Assembly (NCBI RefSeq): GCF_001955715.1
Contig: NZ_CP019239.1
Coordinates: forward strand, 1,116,001 to 1,180,000
Direction: 5' to 3'
Length of the DNA: 64,000 nt
Origin: Rhodoferax saidenbachensis
Lineage (GTDB): Bacteria; Pseudomonadota; Gammaproteobacteria; Burkholderiales; Burkholderiaceae_C
Shown: positions 63,599-64,000 of the stretch, one piece after another
How the letters are laid out: the number at the start of each line of letters is the position of its first letter
Position numbering within the stretch: the first letter of the stretch is position 1
Program-made: the position numbers and the translations under genes
The notes under the pieces: model-generated
Database searches by the model: none
What the model saw: the letters and a program-made list of their open reading frames with translations, nothing else
Told to the model about the DNA's origin: nothing

Positions 63599-63973
63599 AT
63601 GACCACCCAGCGCCCCACCACCATCGCCGAATACATCCAGGCAGCCCCGGCGAAAGGGAAGCCGCATTTGCAGCGGGTGTACGCCATTCTCAAAAGTGTT
63701 GCGCCAGAGGCCGAGGAGGCGATCAAGTGGGGAACACCTTTCTTTTTGGAGCCTCGCTTCCTGTTCGCTTTCTCTGCGCACAAGGCACACCTGAACTTCA
63801 CGCTCACAGAGGCGGATTGGGATGTCTTTCGCATTGAACTGGAAAAGCACAAGACGACGAAGAATTTTCTCCAGGTCCCCTATGACCAAGCTGTGCCAGA
63901 AGCGTTGATCCGCACGATTGCCGAGCATCGACTTCGCGTTGTCAGCGAACGTGAAGATGACGCATTTTGGTAA
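63599..63973 (+). CDS. DUF1801-domain protein (YdhG/YjbR-like fold)
   Basis: 124 residues. The DUF1801 pattern is clear: EYIQAAPAKGKPHLQRVYAI, EEAIKWGTPFFL and KAHLNFTL. Small soluble protein of unknown function, common in bacteria. It starts 15 bases after the preceding gene's stop. Confidence 0.85.
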   Translation: MTTQRPTTIAEYIQAAPAKGKPHLQRVYAILKSVAPEAEEAIKWGTPFFLEPRFLFAFSAHKAHLNFTLTEADWDVFRIELEKHKTTKNFLQVPYDQAVPEALIRTIAEHRLRVVSEREDDAFW

Positions 63974-64000
63974 GTGCAAGAATCCAGCGCATGACAGCAC

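Noticed and set aside
1..64000. CRISPR array, rRNA or intact tRNA genes
   Set aside because: No regularly spaced direct repeats, rRNA segments or complete tRNA cloverleaf were seen; the only tRNA sequence is the 14-base 3' end at 18334-18347.

Overview
The window looks like a piece of chromosome from a Burkholderiales bacterium, most likely family Comamonadaceae (Rhodoferax/Polaromonas/Acidovorax-like). This rests on the protein families and gene neighbourhoods, the high G+C of the core region, and several dispersed repeats of a kind I associate with that family. No rRNA, intact tRNA or CRISPR array is present.

Bases 1 to about 18,350 are the right-hand part of an integrated genomic island. 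A P4-type tyrosine integrase (16858-18132, minus) lies next to a 14-base match to the 3' end of tRNA-Asp, which is followed by a strong terminator. The intact tRNA-Asp and the other island end should lie left of the window. The island backbone, read leftwards from the integrase, is a DUF6499-like protein, an AlpA-like regulator, a RepA-like hexameric ATPase, a II/X-like replication initiator and a hypothetical protein. The cargo looks like defence: a type I restriction-modification pair (hsdM, partial hsdS), a 986-residue AlbA_2-STAND NTPase, an XRE-ImmA pair, a protein with an RxxxxH motif, and an operon of two small proteins plus an ankyrin-repeat protein. The STAND gene is visibly more AT-rich than the core chromosome.

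From 18.4 to 32.3 kb lie a GGDEF/EAL sensor overlapping an orphan DctP-like binding protein, a wax-ester synthase-like acyltransferase, an SdsA-like alkyl sulfatase, a GMC oxidoreductase divergent from a LysR regulator, a DUF1345 membrane protein, a frameshifted DMT exporter, and alkylation repair genes (ogt and an Ada-AlkA fusion). From 32.3 to 46.1 kb lie a phosphomannomutase, LPS core genes waaC and waaA, then a tripartite efflux locus (tetR, adaptor, RND pump, pcm-like methyltransferase, rhodanese, tolC), msrA and a STAS protein.

From 46.1 to 53.5 kb is a zinc locus. A znuCBA-type importer and a zur-ABC-DUF3299 operon diverge from an intergenic region carrying three near-perfect palindromes, presumed Zur boxes. 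From 54.2 to 62.4 kb are two paralogous molybdenum hydroxylase modules on either side of pdxH, with an XdhC-like protein and a MobA-like cytidylyltransferase downstream of the second. The last 1.6 kb holds small hypothetical genes and a DUF1801 gene.

The most unusual non-gene signals are five copies of a roughly 57-bp dispersed repeat, all overlapping coding sequence (one forms most of a signal peptide), and two MITE-like elements with long terminal inverted repeats (621 bp and 268 bp).
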